A stretch of 64,000 nucleotides of DNA from Thermococcus barophilus MP (GCF_000151105.2 NC_014804.1:1538567-1602566); one strand, 5' to 3'. Shown: positions 25,230 to 34,027, numbered from the stretch's first letter. The notes: generated by a model from the letters alone, not told the origin. Made by a program: numbers and translations.

Positions 25230-26885
25230 ATGAAAATGAAAAAACTCATGGTGCTGATTCTGATAGGATTTGTAGTTCTCTCAGCGGGATGCACGCAGAA
25301 AGGAACAACTCCGACAGAGACTCAAGAAAAGCCAAGCGAGACACAAATAACAACTTCCACGCCAGCACAGACTCAAGCTCAGGGAATTAACTTCAAAGAG
25401 TACAAGCGTGGGGAAATAATTGGAAATTGGTGGAAGCTTTTTGATACAAGTGTAATTTATGTCAGCAAGGGATATGAGGACTTAGCGAAGCACTACTTCC
25501 CAAATGCTCAGATAAAACCTGCAAGTGAATTTAAGAGCGGAATTGCAATTTTAAGCCCAAAAGATGCAAGAGAACTTTTGAGAGGAAAGCCAATGCTGAT
25601 AACCATCAACAATTATTTCGGCTATGTGGTTTACAAAGTTGGTTACAAGTTCGTCGGACAGGATATTGGCATGATAGTGGCATACAAGGAGGACAACAGA
25701 GACAGGCTGATCTTTACAGGTAACGGAAAAGCCGGAGCTGGGGCTACATTGAAATATGCCTTAGAAATTAAAGAGGGAAAAAGAAAACCGAAAACAACAT
25801 ACATCTTAAGAAGAGGGGACTTTGAGGGCGTTGTGCTGAAGGAAATTGGGGACAACAACTGGAACGGAATTCCAGAAAATGGCGAATACTGGACAATTGA
25901 CGAAATTTACTTTAAGGAGCCGTTTATTTACAACTGGCGTATTGTAAATGGAGAGAACATAACGGTCAGTGGAGGATTCATCAGATATGTAAACGGCTCA
26001 AGGGTTTACATCTACGCTTTGAGCTTTAATGTCAGTGTTGAGGTTAAAAATGGAAACGGAGCTAAGATAACGTACATTGTTGAAAACGTGAATCCAAGCA
26101 TTATGAAGATTCCAGAAAATGCAGAAACGGGAGACACATGGATTAAGTTTACGACAAGTGAAGATCATTTTGCAGTTCAGGCAAAGGATCTTGAAAACTT
26201 CACTTTCTTAGCCTTTGGTGATCATAGACCTGGAAGTGGGAGGAAAGTTCCGGAAATGTTTCTGAAGGTTAGAGACGCCATGAATAAAGACAATGGGGTT
26301 TTCATAATTGACGGCGGGGACTTAGTGTATTCAGGAAAGGTTGATGAATGGGGAGAGCTGTTCAAAGCCTGGAAGTTCAACAAGCCCGTTTTCATAGCCG
26401 TGGGCAACCACGAATATCAAGGAGAGGGCGTCAATGTATACCACAAATACTTCGGACCAACCGACTATTCCTTCGTCCTCGGAAACTACTACTTCATCTT
26501 CATGAACAATGTCGAAAAGGGATACTCTTTAAGTGCCTCACAGTGGAAATGGCTCAAAAATGAGCTTGAAAAAGCAAAGAAACTCAACAAAAAGCCAATA
26601 ATTGTCATGCATGCTCCGCCAATAGACCCCAGACCCGGTGGAAATCACTCAATGAAGGAAAGTGAAGGGAAAAAGCTTCTTGAACTCATGAAAGAGTACA
26701 ATGCATTTGGAATTTTCAGCCACATCCACATCTACTGGTACGGAGAAAAGGATGGAGTCAGCTATGTGGTTACAGGAGGGGGTGGGGCTCCATTATATGC
26801 AAAAGAAGGTGAGGGTGGATTCTACCATTATGTAAAAATTTCTGTAGATGGAGGAATCCATGTTGAGCCTATAAAAGTCAGTTGA
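25230..26885 (+). CDS. Lipoprotein with calcineurin-like metallophosphatase domain
   Basis: A 551-residue cell-surface lipoprotein. The signal ends with LSAGC (Cys21 lipid anchor), followed by a Thr/Gln/Pro-rich linker to about residue 50. Residues 55-320 are an uncharacterised beta-rich region. Residues about 325-551 are a metallophosphoesterase: LAFGDHRPG (motif I, Asp then His), GGDLVYSG, VGNHEY, VMHAPP and SHIHIYW. Metal-binding residues are all present, though the first and last motifs differ slightly from the classic GDxH and GHxH. It probably hydrolyses phosphate esters outside the cell. The PiT phosphate transporter lies 350 nt downstream, which is compatible with phosphate acquisition. 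Confidence 0.85.
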   Translation: MKMKKLMVLILIGFVVLSAGCTQKGTTPTETQEKPSETQITTSTPAQTQAQGINFKEYKRGEIIGNWWKLFDTSVIYVSKGYEDLAKHYFPNAQIKPASEFKSGIAILSPKDARELLRGKPMLITINNYFGYVVYKVGYKFVGQDIGMIVAYKEDNRDRLIFTGNGKAGAGATLKYALEIKEGKRKPKTTYILRRGDFEGVVLKEIGDNNWNGIPENGEYWTIDEIYFKEPFIYNWRIVNGENITVSGGFIRYVNGSRVYIYALSFNVSVEVKNGNGAKITYIVENVNPSIMKIPENAETGDTWIKFTTSEDHFAVQAKDLENFTFLAFGDHRPGSGRKVPEMFLKVRDAMNKDNGVFIIDGGDLVYSGKVDEWGELFKAWKFNKPVFIAVGNHEYQGEGVNVYHKYFGPTDYSFVLGNYYFIFMNNVEKGYSLSASQWKWLKNELEKAKKLNKKPIIVMHAPPIDPRPGGNHSMKESEGKKLLELMKEYNAFGIFSHIHIYWYGEKDGVSYVVTGGGGAPLYAKEGEGGFYHYVKISVDGGIHVEPIKVS

Positions 26886-26957
26886 CCTGTTTTCTTTTCT
26901 TTTATTAACGAAAAGTTCTTAAAGTTATGATGCAGAAAGACAGTAGGGGGTGAGAAC

Positions 26958-27122
26958 ATGCAACCTCCCAAGAAAAAGAGAGTTGAAGAGATAGAGGAGG
27001 AAGAGTTCTTTGAGGAGGAAGAGTTCGAAGAGTGGGAGGAGGATTGGGAGGAAGAATGGGAAGAAGAATCATGGGAGGAAGATTGGGAAGAGGAAGAGGA
27101 CTGGGAAGAGGAGGAGTGGTGA
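26958..27122 (+). CDS. 54-residue Glu/Trp-rich acidic protein
   Basis: A small gene with a strong ribosome site (GGGGGTGAG, 4 nt before ATG 26958). The product starts with a basic patch (PPKKKRVEE) and then consists almost only of Glu, Asp and Trp, in repeats like EEDWEEEWEEESW, with seven Trp and two further Phe pairs or singles. No Cys or hydrophobic core is visible, so it is probably disordered or folds only with a partner. I do not recognise a family. T-rich sequence (TTTTTATTTTT) follows the stop. It lies between the metallophosphatase and the PiT transporter genes. The strong start signal and intact frame support expression. Confidence 0.65.
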   Translation: MQPPKKKRVEEIEEEEFFEEEEFEEWEEDWEEEWEEESWEEDWEEEEDWEEEEW

Positions 27123-27143
27123 GCTTTTTATTTTTACGCTTTT

Positions 27144-27162
27144 TCTATATAGTCTATATAGA
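27144..27162. promoter_or_regulatory. Near-perfect palindrome upstream of the phosphate transporter
   Basis: TCTATATAG-T-CTATATAGA: two 9-nt arms that are exact inverted repeats around one base, and also two direct copies of CTATATAG. It lies about 36 nt upstream of the TATA-like ATTTATAT (27198-27205) of the PiT gene and just after the T-rich end of the acidic-protein gene. It may be an operator for phosphate control or part of a terminator; the sequence does not decide. Confidence 0.4.
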
Positions 27163-27236
27163 CATCTGTGCTTAGATATATTCTATTTCGACAAACTATT
27201 TATATCCGCCAAGCAACGTTCTTCTGGTGGTGGCAA

Positions 27237-28460
27237 GTGATTGAAGCGCTCACGGATCCATGGCTTTTCATAACCATTGCTGTTGGTCTTTTTATGGCAT
27301 GGACAATAGGAGCAAATGATGCCGCAAATTCAATGAGCACGGCAGTTGGTGCTGGAGCAATAACTCCAAAGCAAGCTGTTATAATTGCAGGCGTTTTAGA
27401 GTTCACTGGGGCTTATTTCTTTGGAAAGAGCGTCACAGAGACAATAAGAAAAGGCATAATTGACCCATCCAAAATAACCGAGCCATCTGTTCTGATCTAC
27501 GGTTCGATAGCAGCTCTGCTTGCAGCAGCTTTGTGGCTTCTCATGGCTACAAAATTTGGACTGCCGGTGTCAACAACGCACTCCATCATAGGCGGAATAG
27601 TAGGATATGGAATTGTGTATGCAGGTATTGGTATAGTTAACTGGGGAAAGATGGCTCAAGTAATAGCAAGCTGGATTCTCTCACCCATTTTTGGAGCAAT
27701 AATGGCATTTATGGTCTTTAAAGCAATTTCCAAGACAATCCTGCAGAGTGAAAATCCAGTGAAGAGCGCCAAAAACTACTCACCGGTGTGGATTGGGTTA
27801 GCGTTTGTTGTTATAGGGTCGATGTTCTACATAAAAGTACTTCACGGAAAATCACTGCTGATAGCAGTAATAAAGTTTGGAATTCCAGCAGGTTTTGCCG
27901 CATTTCTCGTGAGTTTTATGCTTCTGAGACGGAATTTCAAAACAGCAGATCCCTATCTCGGTGCAGAATCGATCTTTAAGAAAGTTCAGGTTCTAACATC
28001 GGCTTATGTTGCTCTATCCCACGGAGCCAATGACGTTGCCAACGCAATCGGCCCAGTGGCAGCTGTTTATGCTGTTGCCACAATGGGGCTTGCTGGAATG
28101 AGGGTTCCAGTGCCGAGGTGGATCCTGGCAATGGGTGGTTTGGGAATTGCAGTTGGTGTAGCCACATACGGCTACAAGGTCATGGAAACCGTTGGAAAGA
28201 AAATCACCGAGCTAACAAACACAAGAGGCTTCAGCATTGATTTTTCAGCCGCAACTGTCGTTTTGATAGCTTCATGGCTTGGACTCCCAATTTCAACTAC
28301 ACACACAGTGGTTGGGGCGGTAATTGGCGTGGGATTGGCAAGGGGAGTAAAGGCAATAAACAAAGACATTGTTAAAAATATAATAATTTCATGGTTTGTT
28401 ACCGTACCCATAGCCGCTATTATCAGCGGAATAATATTCAAGATATTGATGGTGGTGTGA
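27237..28460 (+). CDS. pit: Inorganic phosphate transporter, PiT family
   Basis: Low-affinity, cation-coupled phosphate permease in the cytoplasmic membrane. The 407-residue protein has about ten hydrophobic helices and the two family signatures GANDAANSM (near the N-terminus) and GANDVANAIG (second half), plus STTHSIIGG and STTHTVVGA. These paired repeats are the inverted-topology halves of PiT. GTG 27237 is chosen as start: GGTGGTGG lies just upstream, and the frame before it (27168) is not transporter-like. The DUF47 partner gene starts 1 nt after its stop, so both are one operon. Confidence 0.92.
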   Translation: MIEALTDPWLFITIAVGLFMAWTIGANDAANSMSTAVGAGAITPKQAVIIAGVLEFTGAYFFGKSVTETIRKGIIDPSKITEPSVLIYGSIAALLAAALWLLMATKFGLPVSTTHSIIGGIVGYGIVYAGIGIVNWGKMAQVIASWILSPIFGAIMAFMVFKAISKTILQSENPVKSAKNYSPVWIGLAFVVIGSMFYIKVLHGKSLLIAVIKFGIPAGFAAFLVSFMLLRRNFKTADPYLGAESIFKKVQVLTSAYVALSHGANDVANAIGPVAAVYAVATMGLAGMRVPVPRWILAMGGLGIAVGVATYGYKVMETVGKKITELTNTRGFSIDFSAATVVLIASWLGLPISTTHTVVGAVIGVGLARGVKAINKDIVKNIIISWFVTVPIAAIISGIIFKILMVV

Positions 28461-28461
28461 A

Positions 28462-29136
28462 ATGCAGGTTTGGACTAAGCTCTTTGCAAAAAGTCCGTTT
28501 AAGCCCTTAATAAAGCATGCCGAAGTTGTACTGGAAACTGTTGAAACCCTTGAGAGAGCCCTTGAGCTATGGCATGAAGGAAAATACCAAGAGATGGAAA
28601 AAGTAGCAATTGAAGTTGATAACTTGGAGGATATCGCCGACAGGATTAAAGAGGAAATTAGAGACAGTCTAACGACAAAGCTCTTCATGCCGGTGAACAG
28701 AAATGACATCTTAGAGTACCTGCACATGCAGGATAAAATAGCGGATGCTGCTGAAGACACCGCAAAATGGCTCCTCATAAAGAGACCCAAAGAAATTCCG
28801 GAAGAGATTAAAGGGATAATCTTAAAAATGGGAAAGGAAAGCATTAAAGCAGCGAAGCTTGTTCACAATGCAATACTCCAGATGGACACTGTGATCGAGA
28901 GCGGCTTCAGTGAGAAGGAGATTGAAAGGGAATACGAGCTTATAAAAGAGATAGAGAGTGTTGAGAACAAGATAGATGGGCTTGACACGAAGCTCATGAA
29001 ACTCGTTTTTGAAAACGAAGACAAGCTCAGCTGGGGAGATGGGATTTACATTTTAAACATAGCAAGAACGCTCAGCAACATATCGGATAAGGCTAAGGAC
29101 TCAGCTGAGAGAATAAGGCTTATGATGAACAAATGA
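28462..29136 (+). CDS. DUF47 (TIGR00153) PhoU-like protein, partner of PiT
   Basis: A 224-residue all-helical protein related to PhoU. Members are encoded next to PiT transporters and are thought to regulate phosphate uptake. It contains two repeated three-helix units; the pairs EVDNLEDIADRIKEEIR and EIESVENKIDGLDTKLM correspond to the acidic metal-binding E/DxxxD motifs of PhoU-like proteins. The start is one base after the PiT stop, with GGTGGTGTGA as ribosome site in the end of that gene. This is the expected gene pair. Confidence 0.92.
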   Translation: MQVWTKLFAKSPFKPLIKHAEVVLETVETLERALELWHEGKYQEMEKVAIEVDNLEDIADRIKEEIRDSLTTKLFMPVNRNDILEYLHMQDKIADAAEDTAKWLLIKRPKEIPEEIKGIILKMGKESIKAAKLVHNAILQMDTVIESGFSEKEIEREYELIKEIESVENKIDGLDTKLMKLVFENEDKLSWGDGIYILNIARTLSNISDKAKDSAERIRLMMNK

Positions 29137-29148
29137 AGAAAGAAAACT

Positions 29149-29376
29149 TCAGATTGCAATCATCGTTGATGTCATCTGTATTTCAGGCATTTTTCTTATT
29201 TTTTCCGTTATGAACTGGTCTAAGTCCTTGAGCGTGTCTGTCTCAACTTTAACAATTAGATCGTACTCCCCGTAAACCACATAGGCTTCTTTAACTTCAG
29301 GCATTGCCAAAAGCTTCTCCATGACTTCTCTTTCCTTTCCAGCGGCTGTCACCATCAAAATAAATGCTGTCACCAT
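29149..29376 (-). CDS. Stand-alone RAM/Lrp ligand-binding domain protein
   Basis: A 75-residue protein equal to the C-terminal ligand-binding domain of Lrp/AsnC regulators without a DNA-binding part. Motifs are ILMVTAAGKEREVMEKL and VKEAYVVYGEYDLIVKVE, and the Gly-Glu-Tyr-Asp stretch lines the effector pocket. Such proteins bind amino acids and may form mixed oligomers with Lrp. ATG 29376 follows GGTGGTAAGC. A paralogue with the same length lies at 61957-62184. It converges on the pit operon. Confidence 0.85.
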   Translation of the reverse strand: MVTAFILMVTAAGKEREVMEKLLAMPEVKEAYVVYGEYDLIVKVETDTLKDLDQFITEKIRKMPEIQMTSTMIAI

Positions 29377-29537
29377 GCTTACCACCAGTTTATAGTTTGT
29401 TTCAGAGATATTTAAGACTATCGGAAAGGTGAATACAGATTTATGAATCAGGCTAAAATCTTGCCGAACAGAGACTAATAAGTGGCGACCCAAAAAATAT
29501 ATCAAAACCCAATAGCATGTAAAACGTGGGAAGGCTC

Positions 29538-30188
29538 ATGATTGAACATTTGATCAGCAGAAATGAGCTGAGACAGTTCAGAGAGTTCATGAAAAGAAAA
29601 GGTATAGAGGAGCTGACCTTTTATTCAAAAGGGACCACGAGCTTAATTTTTCTTGGGAAATTCCAAGGAAAAAGAGTTATTGTAAAACTTGAGAGAAAAG
29701 ACACCCCCCGCAAAAATTTCAAAAGAGAGGCAGAGATTTTAAAACTGCTTGAGGGAGATGACATAACTCCAGAACTTATTGACTACGGGATCATTGGAGG
29801 AAAGGAGTACTTGGTGAGAGAGTTTGCTGAGGGGAAACCTCTGCTGTATGCAGACCTTGAAAAACACCACTTGATTGAGATTGCAAAGAAAACCCATAAA
29901 CTCGATGTTCTTGGTATAGATCACGGGCAGATTCAGGGCGGAAAGCACATTATAATAGGAAAATCCGTATGGATAATTGACTTTGAAAAAGCAAGCACAA
30001 GAAGAAAGCCAAAGAACTTAACGTCCGCTATGGCAATGCTGTTTTTGAATGAAAACGCTATATCAAAGAGAATCCGAGAAAAATTCAAGATAAACACAGA
30101 ATTCCTTTCAGAATTAAGAAAAGCATTAAAGGAGTACAAAGAAAACAGGGACATTGAAAGAATCCTATCACTTCTTGGAAGTCTTTAA
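29538..30188 (+). CDS. Predicted serine/threonine protein kinase (RIO/Bud32-like, COG2112-type)
   Basis: A 216-residue small kinase-fold protein. The N-lobe has a glycine-loop-like KGTTSLIFLGKFQGKRVIVKLE, with Lys as the ATP-binding residue, and the C-lobe has LGIDHGQIQGGKHIII (catalytic loop, His-Gly-Gln instead of HGD) and WIIDFEKAS (DFE in place of DFG). These features fit archaeal predicted kinases. Kinase activity is not certain because the catalytic loop departs from the standard. ATG 29538 is used with GTGGGAAGG upstream; an in-frame GTG lies at 29526. Its 3' end overlaps a convergent membrane gene by 21 nt. Confidence 0.75.
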   Translation: MIEHLISRNELRQFREFMKRKGIEELTFYSKGTTSLIFLGKFQGKRVIVKLERKDTPRKNFKREAEILKLLEGDDITPELIDYGIIGGKEYLVREFAEGKPLLYADLEKHHLIEIAKKTHKLDVLGIDHGQIQGGKHIIIGKSVWIIDFEKASTRRKPKNLTSAMAMLFLNENAISKRIREKFKINTEFLSELRKALKEYKENRDIERILSLLGSL

Positions 30189-30482
30189 TCTATCCATCCA
30201 GTATATCACAAGGGGAATCACAATCGCCATCACAATCAATCCCAGCCTTGGGTCCGCAAAATACTCAAAAGCCAGTATCACAAGAACCGTTAGCCCCATC
30301 ATCAAGAACAAATCCCTGTCAAACAATCTCGACTTGGCCAAGATGTTCTGTTCTCTTGCAGTATATGCAAGATAAAATGGTATTCCAAGGGCAGCAATGA
30401 GAATTCCAGCATAACTCCTTAGGATAACTGAAGCTATAAGACCTATTAGGAGAATTAAGCCGATCCTATATTCCACCTTCAT
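30168..30482 (-). CDS. Small membrane protein, four hydrophobic segments
   Basis: A 104-residue protein with hydrophobic segments at about 9-22, 26-41, 60-75 and 80-95, a charged loop AREQNILAKSRLFDRD between the second and third, and a basic C-terminus (MDRLKTSKK). No family is recognised. ATG 30482 follows GGTGAAAAAC. It overlaps the 3' end of the convergent kinase gene by 21 nt. Function unknown. Confidence 0.6.
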   Translation of the reverse strand: MKVEYRIGLILLIGLIASVILRSYAGILIAALGIPFYLAYTAREQNILAKSRLFDRDLFLMMGLTVLVILAFEYFADPRLGLIVMAIVIPLVIYWMDRLKTSKK

Positions 30483-30553
30483 GTTTTTCACCTGTGAAAG
30501 ATGGTTAAATTTTAAATACTTTTAAAGATTCTCTAAAAATTGGTGGTAACGTT

Positions 30554-32452
30554 ATGAGCAAAATCGAATGGAACGAAAAAACCTTTGCTAAATTCTCCTA
30601 TTTAGGCGATGTAAGGATTTCTAAAGACGGAAAGCAGATAGCGTATGTTCTAACAAAAGCAAACCTCAAAGACAACAAATATGAAAACACAATCGTCATT
30701 GAAGATAAAAGCGGAGTTAGAAAGTTTATAGAAAATGCCTCAATGCCCCGCTTCTCCCCAAGCGGGACAAAGATGAGCTTTGTAAGACCTAATGAGGAGA
30801 AAAAGACAAGCGAGCTATGGCTTATTGATTTAAGGTCAATGAGTGCCAAAAAGCTTATGGAGACTAAGAACATCCTCAATGTGAGCTGGAGCAGTGATGA
30901 TAGACGCTTGCTGATTACTGGCTTCAAGAGAAGAGAAGACGAAGATTTTATATTTGAGGACGATGTTCCGGTGTGGTTTGACAATAAAGGCTTCTTTGAT
31001 GGCGAAAAAACAACCTTCTGGATTTACGACACTGAAGGAGAGGAGATTTTAGACGAGTTCACGGCTGATAAATTTTCATCTGGAATTTGGCATGGTGAAG
31101 AGATAATCTACAACGTTCCCCACAGGGAAGACAACAAACCTCAGTTCTTCAAGTTCTACGACATCTACCGCTATAAAGATGGAGAGAGCGAGAAAATATT
31201 TGAAAAAGTATCATTCACAGCAATTGACTCCAATGGAAAAGAAGTTCTGCTCATAGGAAAGCCAAAAAAGGAGAAACTCAGCGAGCATGATTACCTATAC
31301 CTTTGGAATGGCAGGGAAATTAGGTCATTGACAGAGCGCTTTGTTTACAACAACTGGGACGGAAAGCTTGATGCTGAAGGAAATGTCTACTTCCTAAGCC
31401 CCAGAGAAGGGAGGGTTTCATTATATAAGCTCAGTGAAGATGAGCTGATTCCAATAGTTGACGAGAACGCTTGGGTCATGGGGTTTGACGTCAGCAACGA
31501 TGGGAAAGTTGTTCTCCTAAAACAGACAGACACAAAGCTCAGCGAAGTGTTCCTCTGGGACGGAGAGCTCAAGCAAATCACCGATTATAACGGCCCAATC
31601 TTAGCGAAGCTCAAAACAAGACCAATAAAGCACTTCCGCTTTAAGTCCCTCGATTTGGAGCTTGACGGCTGGTACATCAAGCCAGACATCAAAGAGGGCG
31701 AAAAAGCTCCAGTCATAGTCTTCGTTCACGGTGGTCCGAAGGGGATGTACGGCTATTACTTCAAATACGAAATGCAGTTAATGGCTGACAAAGGCTACTA
31801 CATAGTTTTCGTCAACCCAAGAGGAAGCAACGGCTATGATGAAGATTTTGCCTTGAGAGTTCTTGAGAGAACGGGCTTAGAAGACTTCCAAGACATAATG
31901 AACGGAATTGAAGAATTCTTCAAACTTGAGCCCCAAGCCGATCGCGGAAGAGTGGGAATCACAGGAATAAGCTACGGTGGCTTTATGACGAACTGGGCAC
32001 TAACACAGAGTGATTTATTCAAAGCTGGTATTAGTGAGAACGGCATAAGCTACTGGTTGACAAGCTATGCCTTCTCCGACATAGGACTGTGGTTTGACAA
32101 GGAAGTTATCGGCGACAATCCACTCGAAAACGAGAACTACAAAAAGCTCAGTCCATTGTTCTATGCACAAAACGTTAAAGCACCAATACTAATCATCCAT
32201 AGCCTTGAAGACTACCGCTGTCCGCTCGACCAGAGCGTTATGTTCTACCACGTGCTCAAAGACTTAGGAAAAGAAGCTTACATCGCAATCTTCAGAAAAG
32301 GAGCACACGGACACAGCATAAGGGGTTCACCAAGACACAGGGCAAAGCGCTACAAGCTTTTCATGGAGTTCTTCGAGAGAAAGCTGAAGAGGTATGAGGA
32401 GGGCTTTGATGTCGAGAAGATTTTGAAGGAAGAGAAGAAAGAGGAGAAGTGA
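30554..32452 (+). CDS. S9 family (acylaminoacyl-type) serine peptidase, second paralogue
   Basis: A 632-residue cytoplasmic peptidase. Residues 1-360 form the beta-propeller with repeats such as RFSPSGTKMSFV and SWSSDDRRLLITG. The C-terminal hydrolase domain has GISYGG with nucleophile Ser473, Asp in HSLEDYRCP and His in GAHGHS. Unlike the partial gene at window start, the His motif is KGAHGHS, typical of acylaminoacyl peptidases. GGTGGTAAC precedes ATG 30554. It has the same 'GGFMTNW' segment as the first S9 gene, so they are recent or conserved paralogues. It is followed by a convergent methyltransferase gene 4 nt away. Confidence 0.93.
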   Translation: MSKIEWNEKTFAKFSYLGDVRISKDGKQIAYVLTKANLKDNKYENTIVIEDKSGVRKFIENASMPRFSPSGTKMSFVRPNEEKKTSELWLIDLRSMSAKKLMETKNILNVSWSSDDRRLLITGFKRREDEDFIFEDDVPVWFDNKGFFDGEKTTFWIYDTEGEEILDEFTADKFSSGIWHGEEIIYNVPHREDNKPQFFKFYDIYRYKDGESEKIFEKVSFTAIDSNGKEVLLIGKPKKEKLSEHDYLYLWNGREIRSLTERFVYNNWDGKLDAEGNVYFLSPREGRVSLYKLSEDELIPIVDENAWVMGFDVSNDGKVVLLKQTDTKLSEVFLWDGELKQITDYNGPILAKLKTRPIKHFRFKSLDLELDGWYIKPDIKEGEKAPVIVFVHGGPKGMYGYYFKYEMQLMADKGYYIVFVNPRGSNGYDEDFALRVLERTGLEDFQDIMNGIEEFFKLEPQADRGRVGITGISYGGFMTNWALTQSDLFKAGISENGISYWLTSYAFSDIGLWFDKEVIGDNPLENENYKKLSPLFYAQNVKAPILIIHSLEDYRCPLDQSVMFYHVLKDLGKEAYIAIFRKGAHGHSIRGSPRHRAKRYKLFMEFFERKLKRYEEGFDVEKILKEEKKEEK

Positions 32453-32455
32453 CTA

Positions 32456-33307
32456 TTAGCCAAACTTCCATCCTAAAATCCCCAAAGCCTCTTCCACTCT
32501 TTTAACATTTTTGAAGCCAACTTTTCTCAACCTTTCCATGACCCCTCTCTGCAAATCTTTTCTCCTAAATTTCTTTCCAGGGTTGCCTACATAGTGGAAG
32601 ATCCTCCCTCCAGGCTTAAGGACTCTGAAGAGTTCAGCATAAAACTCCTCGCTGTAAAGCTCACCAGCCAGTGAAAATCTTGGAGGATCGTGGACAATTA
32701 CATTAAACGTCTCATCCCTAAACTTCCTGATGACATCAAAAACATCTCCTTGAACTACTTGAATGTTCTGGGAGTGAAAGACCTCATAGCTCCAGGGATT
32801 CAGCTTAGCAAGCTCAATAACGTTTGGATCTTTTTCTACAGTTATTACATAAGCTCCCCTCTTTGCGCTCTCTATTGCTGTGTAGCCCAATCCCATGCAC
32901 GTGTCAAGGACAAATTCGCCTTCCTTCGGCTCAACGGCTTTAATCTTAGCTCTCGTGTCCCAGAGAGGATTCGTATCCTTGGTCCGGTGCATCCTTATTC
33001 CATTAATCTCTATCGTTGGCGGGATCGTTGGAACAAGCTTGTAGAAGTGCTCGCCAGCAATGGCAGCTTTAAAAACGTGTCCATTCTTTACGAAATAAAC
33101 TGTGCCCTCGTCTTTTGCTATCTTTTCAATGATTTTCTTCTCAACTTCACTCCCATCAGGAAAAATTATCTTATCATCTTCAACTTTTACAGCAAAGGTT
33201 CTGTTTGTTTTCCTTAAATCGAGGTTTAACTTAACCTCACCTCTTGAGAGCAGAATCCTACGTGCCTCTCTGAAAGTTAGAAAATAAGCTTGAAACCCAG
33301 GCTTCAA
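32456..33307 (-). CDS. SAM-dependent methyltransferase (archaeal COG2521-type)
   Basis: A class I methyltransferase of 283 residues; the substrate is unknown, likely RNA or DNA because the family motif is close to DPPY. An N-terminal domain (KPGFQAYFLTFREARRILLS) precedes the Rossmann domain: DTCMGLGYTAIESAKRG (motif I), VEKDPNVIELAKLN (motif II) and VHDPPRFS (motif IV). The Arg in DPPR is unlike amino-methyltransferases (DPPY/F). TTG 33307 is chosen because GGTGATTAAC lies just before it; GTG 33316 and ATG 33337 are also possible, and the last would overlap the PIN gene by 29 nt. Confidence 0.75.
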   Translation of the reverse strand: MKPGFQAYFLTFREARRILLSRGEVKLNLDLRKTNRTFAVKVEDDKIIFPDGSEVEKKIIEKIAKDEGTVYFVKNGHVFKAAIAGEHFYKLVPTIPPTIEINGIRMHRTKDTNPLWDTRAKIKAVEPKEGEFVLDTCMGLGYTAIESAKRGAYVITVEKDPNVIELAKLNPWSYEVFHSQNIQVVQGDVFDVIRKFRDETFNVIVHDPPRFSLAGELYSEEFYAELFRVLKPGGRIFHYVGNPGKKFRRKDLQRGVMERLRKVGFKNVKRVEEALGILGWKFG

Positions 33308-33308
33308 G

Positions 33309-33788
33309 TTAATCACCGAAGAAGCCTTTGATGTCATCTATCGTCAATTCTCTGATTAAATATGACTTAATACCCATACCCATTGCTTTAATGTGCATAC
33401 CTTTGTCATCGGTGAATAACGGCAAATTTAGCAGATTAGCAAGAGCAATAAAATATGAGTCAAATCCACTGGCACCAGTAGATAATGAAATTTCAAGGGC
33501 TTTTTCAATTAGCTCCACATCATAATGTAAGTTGTAGTTTTCAGAAATTGTTATCGCTGCTAATAATGCTTTATCAGCATCTCCAGTTACTCTTTTTATA
33601 ACCCCTGCGACTTCAACTTTAGCGACTGTTGGAACGTGAACTTCAATATTTCTTTCCTCAATAAGTCTCATCAAATATTTACATTTTTCATGTGTTTGTC
33701 TTTCTCTGTTGTACACTTTCTCCGGAAGGTTTCGTGATGGTGAGAGAAGTGCCTTTAAAATAACAGAGGAATCAAGAATCACTCCCAT
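33309..33788 (-). CDS. PIN-domain toxin-like ribonuclease (VapC-type)
   Basis: A 159-residue PIN nuclease, probably the toxin of a VapBC pair with the gene just upstream. Acidic residues expected in the active site are visible: Asp in ILDSSVILK, Glu in KVEVAGVIK, Asp in GASGFDSYFIALA and Asp in LFTDDKGM. The ATG at 33788 lies 10 nt inside the antitoxin gene, a layout typical for coupled toxin-antitoxin genes. The RNA target cannot be deduced. Confidence 0.85.
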   Translation of the reverse strand: MGVILDSSVILKALLSPSRNLPEKVYNRERQTHEKCKYLMRLIEERNIEVHVPTVAKVEVAGVIKRVTGDADKALLAAITISENYNLHYDVELIEKALEISLSTGASGFDSYFIALANLLNLPLFTDDKGMHIKAMGMGIKSYLIRELTIDDIKGFFGD

Positions 33789-33979
33789 ATTTTTCTCTCC
33801 CTGCCTTCTTTTAGAGCTCTTTCAACATCTTCTTTGACTTCAACATTCTCAAATGCTTTTAAAAGCTCCTTAATTGAAGGCTTTATAATTAGCTCCACTT
33901 CCATTCCTTCCGGAAGATTAAGTTTTTTCTTCGGCTTTAACACCCCATTCTCATAAACGGCTACAATTTTTGTGACCAC
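33779..33979 (-). CDS. DUF104/AF2212-like antitoxin (VapB-type)
   Basis: A 66-residue protein starting VTKIVAVYENGVLKPKKKLN, the characteristic N-terminus of DUF104 (AF2212-like) antitoxins, followed by a helical toxin-binding C-terminus (ERALKEGRERKIWE). GTG 33979 is chosen because GGTGAG lies just upstream and the product then matches the family; ATG 33991 would place that site inside the gene. It overlaps the PIN gene by 10 nt. It neutralises the PIN toxin in such pairs. Confidence 0.78.
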   Translation of the reverse strand: MVTKIVAVYENGVLKPKKKLNLPEGMEVELIIKPSIKELLKAFENVEVKEDVERALKEGRERKIWE

Positions 33980-34027
33980 TAAACTCACCATATTAAACTT
34001 AAAAGAGAGGGGTTTAAAAATCCACCC

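Noticed and set aside
27010-27240. A basic 76-codon frame over the acidic protein gene
   Set aside because: It is the +1 shifted reading of the Glu/Trp repeat; the GGGGGTGAG ribosome site belongs to ATG 26958 in the other frame.
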